This document shows positions 1 through 6,018 of a stretch of DNA of 6,062 nucleotides, in pieces. The notes beneath the pieces are model-generated. The model was not told the origin of the DNA, did not search any database, and saw nothing but the letters and a program-made list of their open reading frames with translations. Made by a program: the position numbers and the translations under genes. Numbering within the stretch: the first letter of the stretch is position 1; each line of letters starts with the position of its first letter. The stretch is from Candidatus Cloacimonadota bacterium. GTDB taxonomy: Bacteria > Cloacimonadota > Cloacimonadia > Cloacimonadales > TCS61. The stretch lies in assembly GCA_030596265.1 (NCBI GenBank), contig JAUVKM010000142.1, positions 1 to 6,062 of the forward strand, given 5' to 3'.

Positions 1-50
1 ATTGGGACAATTTCAATTCATTTACGGTTAAGTTATCGTGGAATAAATAA
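1..50 (+). CDS. C-terminal end of an unidentified protein (5' partial)
   Basis: The frame reading TGG at bases 3-5 stays open to a TAA at 48-50 and encodes WDNFNSFTVKLSWNK. The alternation of polar and hydrophobic residues with late aromatics resembles the closing beta strand of an outer-membrane barrel or a secreted beta protein, but 15 residues are too few to assign a family. The main support is context: a strong hairpin followed by T5 starts 21 nt after this stop, on the same strand, as expected for a gene end. Another frame is also open from base 1 to a TAA at 73-75, but its stop would lie inside the hairpin stem, so it is less likely. The gene converges on the cardiolipin synthase gene. 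Confidence 0.4.
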   Translation, partial: WDNFNSFTVKLSWNK

Positions 51-71
51 CATAAAAAAAGACCTGACTTT

Positions 72-104
72 GTAAGGGCTTGCCCCGGCAAGCCCTTACT
101 TTTT
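72..104 (+). terminator. Rho-independent terminator-like hairpin
   Basis: A perfect 13-bp inverted repeat has arms at 72-84 and 87-99 and a CC between them. The stem is GC-rich in its inner part (GGGCTTGCC / GGCAAGCCC), and T100-T104 follows. On the plus strand this is a textbook intrinsic terminator for the gene ending at base 50. On the minus strand the nearest T-run (complement of 54-60) is 11 nt beyond the stem, so it is a poorer terminator for the operon coming from the right. The real RNA loop would be larger than 2 nt because the innermost pairs cannot close. The element also has a diverged copy 40 bp away, so it may be a repeat that was recruited as a terminator. Confidence 0.6.
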
Positions 105-144
105 ATGCTCCCCTTTGGCTTGCCCCTGCAAGCCCTTACTCTTT
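76..144. repeat. Direct repeat of a palindromic element, 40-bp period
   Basis: Bases 76-104 and 116-144 match at about 26 of 29 positions, exactly 40 bp apart. The shared core is GGCTTGCCCC followed by (G/T)GCAAGCCCTTACT. The right copy still forms a hairpin (arms GGCTTGC at 117-123 and GCAAGCC at 128-134, loop CCCT), but its outer left arm has diverged to CCCTTT, so it lacks the long stem of the left copy. This looks like a duplicated small palindromic repeat (REP-like) with one intact and one decayed member. No target-site duplication or coding capacity is visible. Confidence 0.65.
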
Positions 145-163
145 CTCGCTGCTCTTATCGTTG

Positions 164-183
164 AGACGCAAGATTTTGCGTCT
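164..183. repeat. Small palindrome AGACGCAA-GATT-TTGCGTCT
   Basis: There is an exact 8-bp inverted repeat with a 4-nt loop: arms at 164-171 and 176-183. It is unrelated in sequence to the GGGCTTGCC hairpin. Only three T residues follow on the plus strand (183-185) and none usefully on the minus strand, so terminator function is doubtful. Very similar GACGC...GCGTC palindromes are, from memory, frequent in intergenic DNA of several bacterial phyla as dispersed short repeats. A repeat assignment is therefore preferred over a regulatory site. Confidence 0.55.
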
Positions 184-236
184 TTACAGAAAGATGACAA
201 ACTGCTATCACTTTTTCCTTTCTTTAGTGTTCTTGT

Positions 237-268
237 ATCTTTGCATCTTTGCGTCTTTGATCCTTTAG
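237..268. repeat. 8-bp tandem repeat, unit ATCTTTGC
   Basis: Two exact ATCTTTGC units (237-244 and 245-252) are followed by degenerate units GTCTTTGA (253-260) and TCCTTTAG (261-268). On the minus strand this reads GCAAAGAT-type repeats immediately downstream of the cardiolipin synthase stop codon. The array sits wholly in the convergent intergenic gap. The unit has no dyad symmetry and no T-run context for termination. It resembles the CTTTGCGTCTTTGCGT-type short tandem arrays that I recall from intergenic DNA of Bacteroidetes and relatives. Confidence 0.55.
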
Positions 269-278
269 GGCATTTATT

Positions 279-1709
279 CTACTGTATCGGTGCCAGTAAC
301 CGTGCAACTTTAACTGCCAGTTTATACCAGAATGGTTTTTTAGTGTAGTCTTCTTCGGTTATCTGGAAGCTATTAGAAAAATCTTCTATCATCATATCTT
401 CCACCTTATCGGCAAATTCTCTGCTGCTGAATAAGATGTTTATTTCAAAGTTTATGCGGAAGGATCTGTTATCCAGGTTAGCAGTACCAATCATAGATCT
501 TTCATCATCTATCAGCATTGTCTTTTGATGCAGGAATCCTTTTTTGTATCTATAAACTTTAATACCAACCTTTGTTATATCCTGCAGGTAAGAAAGTGCT
601 GAGAGGTTAGTTATAAACAGATCAGATTTCTCCGGGATCATTAACCTCACATCCACACCGCGCAGTCCGGCTAATTGCAATGCACACAAAACCTGCTGAT
701 CCGGTACAAAATACGGGCTTATTATCCACAAACGTTTTTTAGCAGAATTTATAGCATGTACAAAAAATATACCACAGGTTTCCAGTTCATCTGCTGGTCC
801 GCTGGGTAAAACTAAAATATTATTCTTCCAATCTTGTTTGTAGTTAGGTTCCCAATTAAGTTCGGGAACATTTCCAGTTGCCCAGAACCAGTCAGAGATA
901 AAGGGCAGTTGAACACTTTGCACGGAAGGTCCTTCAATTTTCACGTGGGTATCGCGCCAGAATTTATATTTAGGATGTGTTCCCATATATTTATCGCTCA
1001 CGTTCAATCCACCAACATAAGCAATTTTGCCATCCACTACAACAATTTTACGGTGATTCCTAAAGTTTAAGCGCAATCTGTGAGCCCAGCCCTTTCTGCT
1101 TTTAAAATTGTGTACTTTAATTCCGTTATTGCGCATTTTCTCCATATAGGAACGGGGAAGAGGTGTACAGCCGATATCATCATAAAGTAAGTAAACCCGC
1201 ACACCTTCTTTTGCTTTTGCAATCAATTTGGTTTGCAGTTCTGTTCCCAGCTTATCATCAATGATCTTATAAAACTGTACCAGAATATAATCCTGTGCTT
1301 CCTCAATTCCCGTAAATATTGCACCAAATGTGGCTTCACCGTTAATGAGTACTTCTGCCTTGTTATAGGAAGTGAACGGCATTTTTGCCAATTTTTCAAA
1401 AATACTGAAGTCGGGATGTTCATCTTCAGAGATCAGGTTTTTCTTCTCTAATTTGTTTCTAAGATCATTAGCAAGATCATTTATTTTAAGGTCACCTGAA
1501 CGACGTGCATTTACATATCCATGGAATTTTCTATCACCAAACATCCAGTAAAGTGGAACTGCCAGATATGGGAAGGCGATAAGTGTAACTGCCCAGGCAA
1601 CTGAACCTTGAGAAGTTCTTCCTTTCCAAATAGCATCAAGAGCTGCAATAACTCCTAACAGATAAAAAATAACAACTATAACCAACCAAACTATTCTGAA
1701 TTCTTCCAT
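279..1709 (-). CDS. cls: Cardiolipin synthase (phospholipase D superfamily)
   Basis: This enzyme makes cardiolipin by transferring a phosphatidyl group between phosphatidylglycerol molecules (bacterial Cls reaction), acting at the inner membrane. The 476 residues are close to the usual ClsA size. Two hydrophobic segments at about 6-24 and 37-57 are the N-terminal membrane anchors. The two PLD HKD motifs are intact: H219-R-K221 with D226, followed by VGGLNVSD at 232-239, and H394-Q-K396 with D401, followed by IGTANLDNRS at 407-416. SPYFVPD at 331-337, conserved in Cls proteins, is present. It is the last gene of the five-gene minus-strand operon and starts 3 nt after the TPR gene's stop. Its ribosome site is weak (AAGAA-like), which suggests coupling to the gene before it. 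The stop is TAG. A related PLD-type phosphatidyltransferase is the only realistic alternative. Confidence 0.93.
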   Translation of the reverse strand: MEEFRIVWLVIVVIFYLLGVIAALDAIWKGRTSQGSVAWAVTLIAFPYLAVPLYWMFGDRKFHGYVNARRSGDLKINDLANDLRNKLEKKNLISEDEHPDFSIFEKLAKMPFTSYNKAEVLINGEATFGAIFTGIEEAQDYILVQFYKIIDDKLGTELQTKLIAKAKEGVRVYLLYDDIGCTPLPRSYMEKMRNNGIKVHNFKSRKGWAHRLRLNFRNHRKIVVVDGKIAYVGGLNVSDKYMGTHPKYKFWRDTHVKIEGPSVQSVQLPFISDWFWATGNVPELNWEPNYKQDWKNNILVLPSGPADELETCGIFFVHAINSAKKRLWIISPYFVPDQQVLCALQLAGLRGVDVRLMIPEKSDLFITNLSALSYLQDITKVGIKVYRYKKGFLHQKTMLIDDERSMIGTANLDNRSFRINFEINILFSSREFADKVEDMMIEDFSNSFQITEEDYTKKPFWYKLAVKVARLLAPIQ

Positions 1710-1712
1710 ATT

Positions 1713-2603
1713 TTATTCTTTTCTTGTTTTCTTATCTTCCAGATAAAGCACGATTTTATCGTGCAGCATAGAGAGTGTGACGGAATATGGAACGTTTTTT
1801 TTGGAAAGTTCTGCAACCGAAAGTGCTTCTCCATATCTGTCATGCTCAAGGTATATCTGGATAAGTTCAATATATACAATCGGATCAAAAGGATTTTTCT
1901 TAATGCCGTTCATCAACAATTCTATAGCTTTTGCTGTTTTCCCAATTTTATCACAAGTGAGTGCATAATTCTTAAAAAAGTTAGCCGATTTAACCTTTAA
2001 CTTTGCAGCGTTCTCAAATTCCACATAAGCTTTAAGAATGTTCTTTAGATTATAATAAGCCAGCCCTTTAAGATAACAGATATTTCCCCGTTTCCCAAAT
2101 TTAAGCTCCGCTTTTTCCAACGTATTTATAGAGTCGTTATGCCTGCCTGCCAAAAAATATAATTCAGCCAGAAAAATATAAGGAAGAAGTGAGGATATTT
2201 TAAAATTGAATATGTTTTCTAAAATTTCGATACTTCTTTCATTTCTTCCAACTTTAGAATATGCATACGCTTTATTATAGAGCAATTCGGGGAAATTTTC
2301 ATAGAGCATATCATAATAATTTATTGCCAGTTTATACTCATTGATCGCCATAAACGAATTCGCAATTTGGAAGATCGCAGTTTCATTCTCCGGTTCAATT
2401 TTCAGAACTTCATGATAGGCACCAACAGATTTTCGGAATAATCTTTTATTATAGTAGACCTCAGCCATGAAAAGATGAAGTTCAATATTTTTTGGAAATT
2501 CCTTCAACCCGGTCTGCAGAATTCTCTTAGCTTCCAGCCAGTTTGTATTTAGCTGCATTTTTGCCTGCCAGAGAATATTATTCAATTTCTTAAGATCTTC
2601 CAT
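1713..2603 (-). CDS. TPR-repeat protein, cytoplasmic, function unknown
   Basis: This is a 296-residue protein made almost entirely of tetratricopeptide repeats, about seven helix-turn-helix units of about 33-34 residues from residue 5 to 272. Typical TPR signatures include AEVYYNKRLFRKSVGAYHE near 47-65, ANSFMAINEYKLAINYYD near 81-98 and KGLAYYNLKNILKAYVEFE near 169-187. It has no signal peptide, membrane segment or catalytic domain, so it is probably a cytoplasmic protein-protein interaction scaffold with an unknown partner. The frame is open to an ATG at 2667-2669, but that start would overlap the dihydrouridine synthase gene by 80 bp. ATGATG at 2601-2606 follows AGGGA, and the second ATG (2603) has the better 6-nt spacing, so it is chosen. 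The overlap with the gene before it is then 14 bp. The C-terminus is charged (EDKKTRKE). Confidence 0.82.
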   Translation of the reverse strand: MEDLKKLNNILWQAKMQLNTNWLEAKRILQTGLKEFPKNIELHLFMAEVYYNKRLFRKSVGAYHEVLKIEPENETAIFQIANSFMAINEYKLAINYYDMLYENFPELLYNKAYAYSKVGRNERSIEILENIFNFKISSLLPYIFLAELYFLAGRHNDSINTLEKAELKFGKRGNICYLKGLAYYNLKNILKAYVEFENAAKLKVKSANFFKNYALTCDKIGKTAKAIELLMNGIKKNPFDPIVYIELIQIYLEHDRYGEALSVAELSKKNVPYSVTLSMLHDKIVLYLEDKKTRKE

Positions 2604-3588
2604 CATTTTCCCTAGAATTTTGTATTCTAAATAATTCCTCAACCAGCAAAAGTATTTTATCAACATCAAATAATTTATTTATACTGTTTCTTACTTGTGC
2701 TCCACCGCGAAGTCCTTTGGTGTAATGAGAAAAATGAGTACGCATTTCATAAACAGCTTGTTTTTCGCCTTTATGGAATATCATCAGTTCCATGTGTCTC
2801 TTAATAATTTCCAGTTTTTCCATTGTAGTTATCTGTGTGATATTTCCAGTGTCTAAATAGTTTTTAATCTGCTTGAATAGCCATGGTTTTCCCATAACTC
2901 CACGACCTATCATTACCGAGTCACATCCGGTTTGTTCATACATTGCTATCATGTCGTTAATCGTGATTATATCACCGTTTCCAATTACGGGAATGGTCAC
3001 TTCTCTTTTTAATTCAGCTATCAGGTCCCAATTGCTTTTACCCGAAAACATCTGTCCGCGTGTGCGGGGATGAAGGCAGATCATATCTGCTCCGGCTTTC
3101 TGCATTTTTATACCAAAATCAAGTGAATTTATGCTGTTTAAATCCCAACCGGAACGAAATTTTACCGATAACGGAATATTGAGAGGCGATAGGATATTTT
3201 TGGTTTCACACACAATTTTGGCAGCAATATCAGGTGTTGTCATCAAAGCAGATCCGGCACCACGTTTTATTACCTTTTTTACTGGGCAGCCCATGTTAAT
3301 ATCAATAAAATCAGGATTTTTAGTTAAGGCAATTTTGAGTGCTTTCTTAAATATTTTTGGATCTGAACCAAATAGCTGGAGTCCAAAAGGGCGTTGAAAT
3401 TCCTCGAAATTTGCATATTCAAGACTGCGGTCTCTATTATAAAGCAGGCCATCCACGCTTATCATTTCGCTAACCACAACATCAGCACCACATTCTTTAC
3501 AAATAGCTCGGAATGGGTTATCTGTAATTCCTGCTAGAGGTGCAAGCCACACTTTTTGGTTAGTGAGTTCTTTTATTGTAATACTCAT
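2590..3588 (-). CDS. dusB: tRNA-dihydrouridine synthase, DusB/NifR3 type
   Basis: This is an FMN- and NADPH-dependent enzyme that reduces uridines to dihydrouridine in the tRNA D-loop. The 332 residues fit DusB (about 320-330). It has a TIM-barrel domain at about 10-240 and a helical tRNA-binding domain after it. Family motifs are all present: LAPLAGITDNPFR at 15-27, INMGCPVKK at 97-105 with catalytic C101, KFRSGWD at 143-149 (K143 equivalent to the flavin-contacting lysine), HPRTR at 173-177, IGNGDI at 202-207 and CDSVMIGRGVMGKPWLF at 222-238. The GAGSAL stretch after the cysteine (110-115) favours the NifR3/DusB branch. The start ATG lies 2 nt after the methyltransferase stop, with only AGAAGAA as a possible ribosome site. 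It is the third gene of the operon and overlaps the TPR gene at its 3' end. Confidence 0.93.
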   Translation of the reverse strand: MSITIKELTNQKVWLAPLAGITDNPFRAICKECGADVVVSEMISVDGLLYNRDRSLEYANFEEFQRPFGLQLFGSDPKIFKKALKIALTKNPDFIDINMGCPVKKVIKRGAGSALMTTPDIAAKIVCETKNILSPLNIPLSVKFRSGWDLNSINSLDFGIKMQKAGADMICLHPRTRGQMFSGKSNWDLIAELKREVTIPVIGNGDIITINDMIAMYEQTGCDSVMIGRGVMGKPWLFKQIKNYLDTGNITQITTMEKLEIIKRHMELMIFHKGEKQAVYEMRTHFSHYTKGLRGGAQVRNSINKLFDVDKILLLVEELFRIQNSRENDGRS

Positions 3589-3590
3589 AA

Positions 3591-4322
3591 TTATTCTTCT
3601 ATAAAATGATAGATCGCTATCCCTGCGGCAACAGCGGCATTTATCGATTCAATATTTCCAGGAATGGGTATTTTAACTTTATGTTTGGCTAGTTGTAAAA
3701 CTTCTTTGCTTACTCCAAAAGCTTCTGAACCGATAACGAGCATTAAACTGGCAGGTTTTGATAGTTCGAATAGATTGGTAGAATCTTCCAGTGTTGTAGC
3801 AACGATAGTAGTTTGCAAACTTTTCAGCCAGTTATGCTCACGAGTTTCCGAAGGTAAATGGAACACCGAGCCCAATGATGCTCGTATCACTTTTGGATTG
3901 TATATTTCACAGCAATCAGGTGAAAGGATTATTCCGGAAACTCCTGCCGCTGTTGCTGTGCGAAATATTGTTCCCATATTTCCCGGATCACTTATTCCAT
4001 CCAGGTAGAGCAGAAATTGTGTTTGCTTAATCGGAATATGAACTGTGCTAATTACAGCTGCAATATTCTGAGGTGTTTTGGTAGATGTGATCTTTTCCAT
4101 TTGATTTTGGCTTGCAATAAAGTATTGCTTAACAGAATATTGGGAAGTATCAAATTCATTTTTGTCACAGATGATAAGTTCATCAAAGTTGATGCCGTAA
4201 TCATTCAATTGATTTATCAGGCGTACACCTTCAACTATTGTTTTCTTATGTAATGTGCGGTATTTCTTCAGATGCAGTTTAGCTAGTTCTTTTGCATGAT
4301 TTTGAGTCAGTTTAATAATCAT
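3591..4322 (-). CDS. SpoU/TrmH-family RNA 2'-O-ribose methyltransferase
   Basis: This is an S-adenosylmethionine-dependent methyltransferase of the knotted SPOUT fold, acting on rRNA or tRNA ribose. At 243 residues it has the length of RlmB-type enzymes. Residues about 5-95 form the N-terminal RNA substrate-binding domain (pattern KKTIVEGVRLINQ at 26-38). The catalytic domain has motif 1, DGISDPGNMGTIFRTA, at 108-123 with N115 and R121, then NPKVIRASLGSVFHLP at 142-157. Motif 2 is VIGSEAFGVS at 196-205 and motif 3 is IPIPGNIESINAAVAAGIA at 218-236. Motif 3 reads SINAAVA where many members have SLNVSVA; the Asn (N228) is kept. The DPGN...RASLG pattern is as close to TsnR- and YsgA-like proteins as to RlmB, so the exact nucleotide target is open. 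The ATG overlaps the preceding gene's TAA by 1 bp (TAATG). Confidence 0.9.
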   Translation of the reverse strand: MIIKLTQNHAKELAKLHLKKYRTLHKKTIVEGVRLINQLNDYGINFDELIICDKNEFDTSQYSVKQYFIASQNQMEKITSTKTPQNIAAVISTVHIPIKQTQFLLYLDGISDPGNMGTIFRTATAAGVSGIILSPDCCEIYNPKVIRASLGSVFHLPSETREHNWLKSLQTTIVATTLEDSTNLFELSKPASLMLVIGSEAFGVSKEVLQLAKHKVKIPIPGNIESINAAVAAGIAIYHFIEE

Positions 4323-5905
4323 TATTTATTATATATTCCCTTTATAGTATCAATATCAACATCATCAATTTGTTCCGGCTTCAAGAATTCCTCAGCATAT
4401 TTCAAATATAATTTCGAATCCATCAGAAGTTCTACCAGGTCTTTATCGATCTCACCATCTTTAACCATAAACGCCATAATTCTCAGTGATTCTGTAAGAG
4501 TTTTGCCCTTTTTATATGGTCTATCGGAAGCGGTAAGTGCTTCATAAAGATCAGCAATGGCAATGATGCGTGATTGAAGTGGAAGCTCTTCTGCTATTTT
4601 ATTGAAGGGATAACCCCTGCCGTTAAGTTTTTCGTGATGCGAAGCTGCATAAAGCGGAAGATTCTTAAATTTCTTTGGATATGTAAGCTCCGATAACATT
4701 TCATGAGAGACAAGAGCATGTTCCCACATTTTTTCTAATTCTTCCGGCAGTAGTGTTCCCTTGCGGATGCAAAGGTTCTTTTTCTCATCTTCTGTAATTA
4801 GATGGTATTCTTTACTATTTGCTGTATATTTAAAACTATATATCTCCTTAATTCTTTCAATGTATTCATCCCGCATGAATTCACCTCCGGTATTTACCTT
4901 GATAATGAATTCCATATCATCCATAAGTTTATCATAAAGCTTTTTTAATTCTTTTTTTTCCTCTTGTGTTTTTGAATATTCAATATCCTTGTGGATAAGA
5001 GCCGAGATTAGTTCAAAACGGTTTTTAACAATTTCTATTCTATCCTGGATCGTTTCAAGCTTTTTGGCTTTATCACGAACATAAATTGGGGTTGTGATCT
5101 TACCTACATCATGCATCCAGCCAGCTAGGCTTATCTCCTGTAATTCTTCAGAAGTAAAATGGATGTCTTTGTATATATTAGTATCCTTCTGAATAACATC
5201 TGCCAGCATTTCAGAGAGTGAAGCAACTCGTTTGATATGACCACCTGTGTATTCACCTTTGCGATCTATCGCAGCTGCAATACTTTTAATAAATTGATAC
5301 AAAAGATTTTCTAATCCCTCTACAAGGTTTTTATTAGTAAAGGCAATTGCCGCTTGTGAGGCGAGAGAAGTTAGCATTGTAAGATGTTCTTCGGTGAAAT
5401 GAGTTATATTGCCTTCATTGTCATAAGCATTGATAAGTTGAATAACCCCCAGTAATTCATTTTCGTGATCTTTCATGGGAATAGCGGCCATCGATTTAGA
5501 ATGATAATTATTTGTTGAGTCATAGTCCTTTGTTCCACTGTTATTAAATATGTTTTGATCATAAGCATCTTCTACACTGCTGGGTTTTCCGGTGTGGGCC
5601 ACATAAGAAGCGAAATTTTTATATAGTTTATTACATTTGTCATCATAAAGTGGAACACTTGGCCATTGTGCTGTATCTGCCATTCCAAGATTTAAATTCA
5701 TAGATTTTGTATAAATTATTGTGAAATCAAGAGCTTGTTTATTTTCCGAAAGTGTGTAGATCGTCCCTCCATCTGCATTAGTAAAATTAATTGCTTCTTC
5801 TAATACCATTTTAAAGAAGTTGTTAATATCCTTTTCACCCGAAAGTGCGATTCCAATTCTGGTAAGCGCCTTGATTTGTCTTATCAGTTCTTTTTTATTC
5901 TCCAT
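4322..5905 (-). CDS. GAF domain + HD-GYP cyclic-di-GMP phosphodiesterase
   Basis: This is a predicted soluble signalling enzyme of 527 residues that would hydrolyse cyclic di-GMP under control of a ligand-sensing GAF domain. GAF spans about 10-190, ending in SMAAIPMKD (138-146) and LLGVIQLINA (151-160), a pattern typical of small-ligand GAF domains. A helical linker leads to HD-GYP at about 205-475. Metal-binding candidates are H223, H265-D266 with K269 (HDVGK), H396, H423-H424 (HHEKLNGRGYP at 423-433) and D452 (IADLYEALTASDRPY). The usual HHExxDGxGYP has N428 in place of Asp. The position four residues before H223 is Y219, not the Glu of three-metal enzymes, so a two-metal site is likely. 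About 100 extra residues lie between the two halves. There is no signal peptide or membrane segment. It is the first gene of the operon, with GAAGGG ahead of the ATG. Activity is inferred. Confidence 0.9.
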   Translation of the reverse strand: MENKKELIRQIKALTRIGIALSGEKDINNFFKMVLEEAINFTNADGGTIYTLSENKQALDFTIIYTKSMNLNLGMADTAQWPSVPLYDDKCNKLYKNFASYVAHTGKPSSVEDAYDQNIFNNSGTKDYDSTNNYHSKSMAAIPMKDHENELLGVIQLINAYDNEGNITHFTEEHLTMLTSLASQAAIAFTNKNLVEGLENLLYQFIKSIAAAIDRKGEYTGGHIKRVASLSEMLADVIQKDTNIYKDIHFTSEELQEISLAGWMHDVGKITTPIYVRDKAKKLETIQDRIEIVKNRFELISALIHKDIEYSKTQEEKKELKKLYDKLMDDMEFIIKVNTGGEFMRDEYIERIKEIYSFKYTANSKEYHLITEDEKKNLCIRKGTLLPEELEKMWEHALVSHEMLSELTYPKKFKNLPLYAASHHEKLNGRGYPFNKIAEELPLQSRIIAIADLYEALTASDRPYKKGKTLTESLRIMAFMVKDGEIDKDLVELLMDSKLYLKYAEEFLKPEQIDDVDIDTIKGIYNK

Positions 5906-5910
5906 AATAT

Positions 5911-5917
5911 CCCTTCA
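5911..5917 (-). promoter_or_regulatory. Ribosome binding site of the GAF/HD-GYP gene
   Basis: The complement reads TGAAGGGATATT then ATG. The GAAGGG core lies 5-6 nt from the start codon. This is the clearest Shine-Dalgarno sequence in the operon and supports the ATG at 5903-5905 as the true start. The downstream genes have weak sites and short or overlapping junctions. Confidence 0.55.
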
Positions 5918-5929
5918 ACACCGAATTAT

Positions 5930-5957
5930 TTGACATAATAAATATTAACTTTAATCT
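5930..5957 (+). promoter_or_regulatory. Candidate sigma-70-type promoter for the rightward gene
   Basis: TTGACA at 5930-5935 is a perfect -35 hexamer. After a 16-bp spacer, TAATCT at 5952-5957 matches TATAAT at 3 of 6. Transcription would start near 5964 and leave a leader of roughly 50 nt before the ATG at 6019. The weak -10 and the AT-rich background limit confidence. Confidence 0.3.
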
Positions 5958-5962
5958 TGGAT

Positions 5963-5991
5963 ATGTAATAAAAATTGATTTTATGTGTCAA
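5963..5991 (-). promoter_or_regulatory. Candidate promoter for the five-gene minus-strand operon
   Basis: The complement of 5986-5991 is TTGACA. Seventeen bases further on, the complement of 5963-5968 is TTACAT, matching TATAAT at 3 of 6. This would give a leader of about 50 nt before the GAF/HD-GYP start. It overlaps the opposing candidate promoter, so the two could not both be fully occupied at once. It is the only -35-like box upstream of the operon in the window. Confidence 0.3.
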
Positions 5992-6018
5992 ATTATTTAG
6001 TAAATGTAGGTGTAAATG

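Larger units (their letters stand above)
5924..5997. repeat. Inverted pair of AATnATTTGACA boxes
   Basis: Bases 5924-5935 read AATTATTTGACA on the plus strand. Bases 5986-5997 read AATAATTTGACA on the minus strand, so 11 of 12 positions match, in inverted orientation with 50 bp between them. Each box ends in a consensus -35 hexamer, TTGACA, facing inward. The pair could be mirrored -35 regions of two overlapping divergent promoters, or a two-site operator for one regulator. The sequence alone does not separate these. Confidence 0.5.

Noticed and set aside
1..75. Alternative open frame from base 1 to the TAA at 73-75 as the end of the left gene
   Set aside because: Its stop would sit within the terminator stem, and the encoded text is less protein-like than that of the frame ending at base 50. 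It is not excluded.
164..185. Palindrome AGACGCAA/TTGCGTCT as a terminator
   Set aside because: The stem is only 8 bp and is followed by just three T residues on the plus strand and none on the minus strand. It fits a dispersed repeat better.
237..268. Tandem 8-bp repeat as a CRISPR array
   Set aside because: The units are contiguous and 8 bp long with no spacers, and no cas genes are present.
80..348. Two plus-strand reading frames (62 and 77 codons) across the convergent gap
   Set aside because: They run through the palindromes and tandem repeats, have repeat-derived composition (LFLSLV-type runs), no ribosome site, and the longer one enters the 3' end of cls.
1713..2669. TPR protein as a lipoprotein or outer-membrane assembly factor (BamD/YfgL-like)
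   Set aside because: With the preferred start there is no signal peptide or lipobox, and TPR repeats alone do not specify such a role.
3131..4253. Plus-strand frames of 78-114 codons opposite dusB and the methyltransferase
   Set aside because: They lie antisense within genes with complete, well-recognised motifs on the minus strand. Their products show no domain pattern and they have no promoter or ribosome-site support.
5906..6015. Riboswitch, small RNA or sigma-54 promoter in the divergent region
   Set aside because: The region is very AT-rich without a stable nested hairpin. No GG-N10-GC (-24/-12) pattern was found, and no conserved riboswitch core was recognised.
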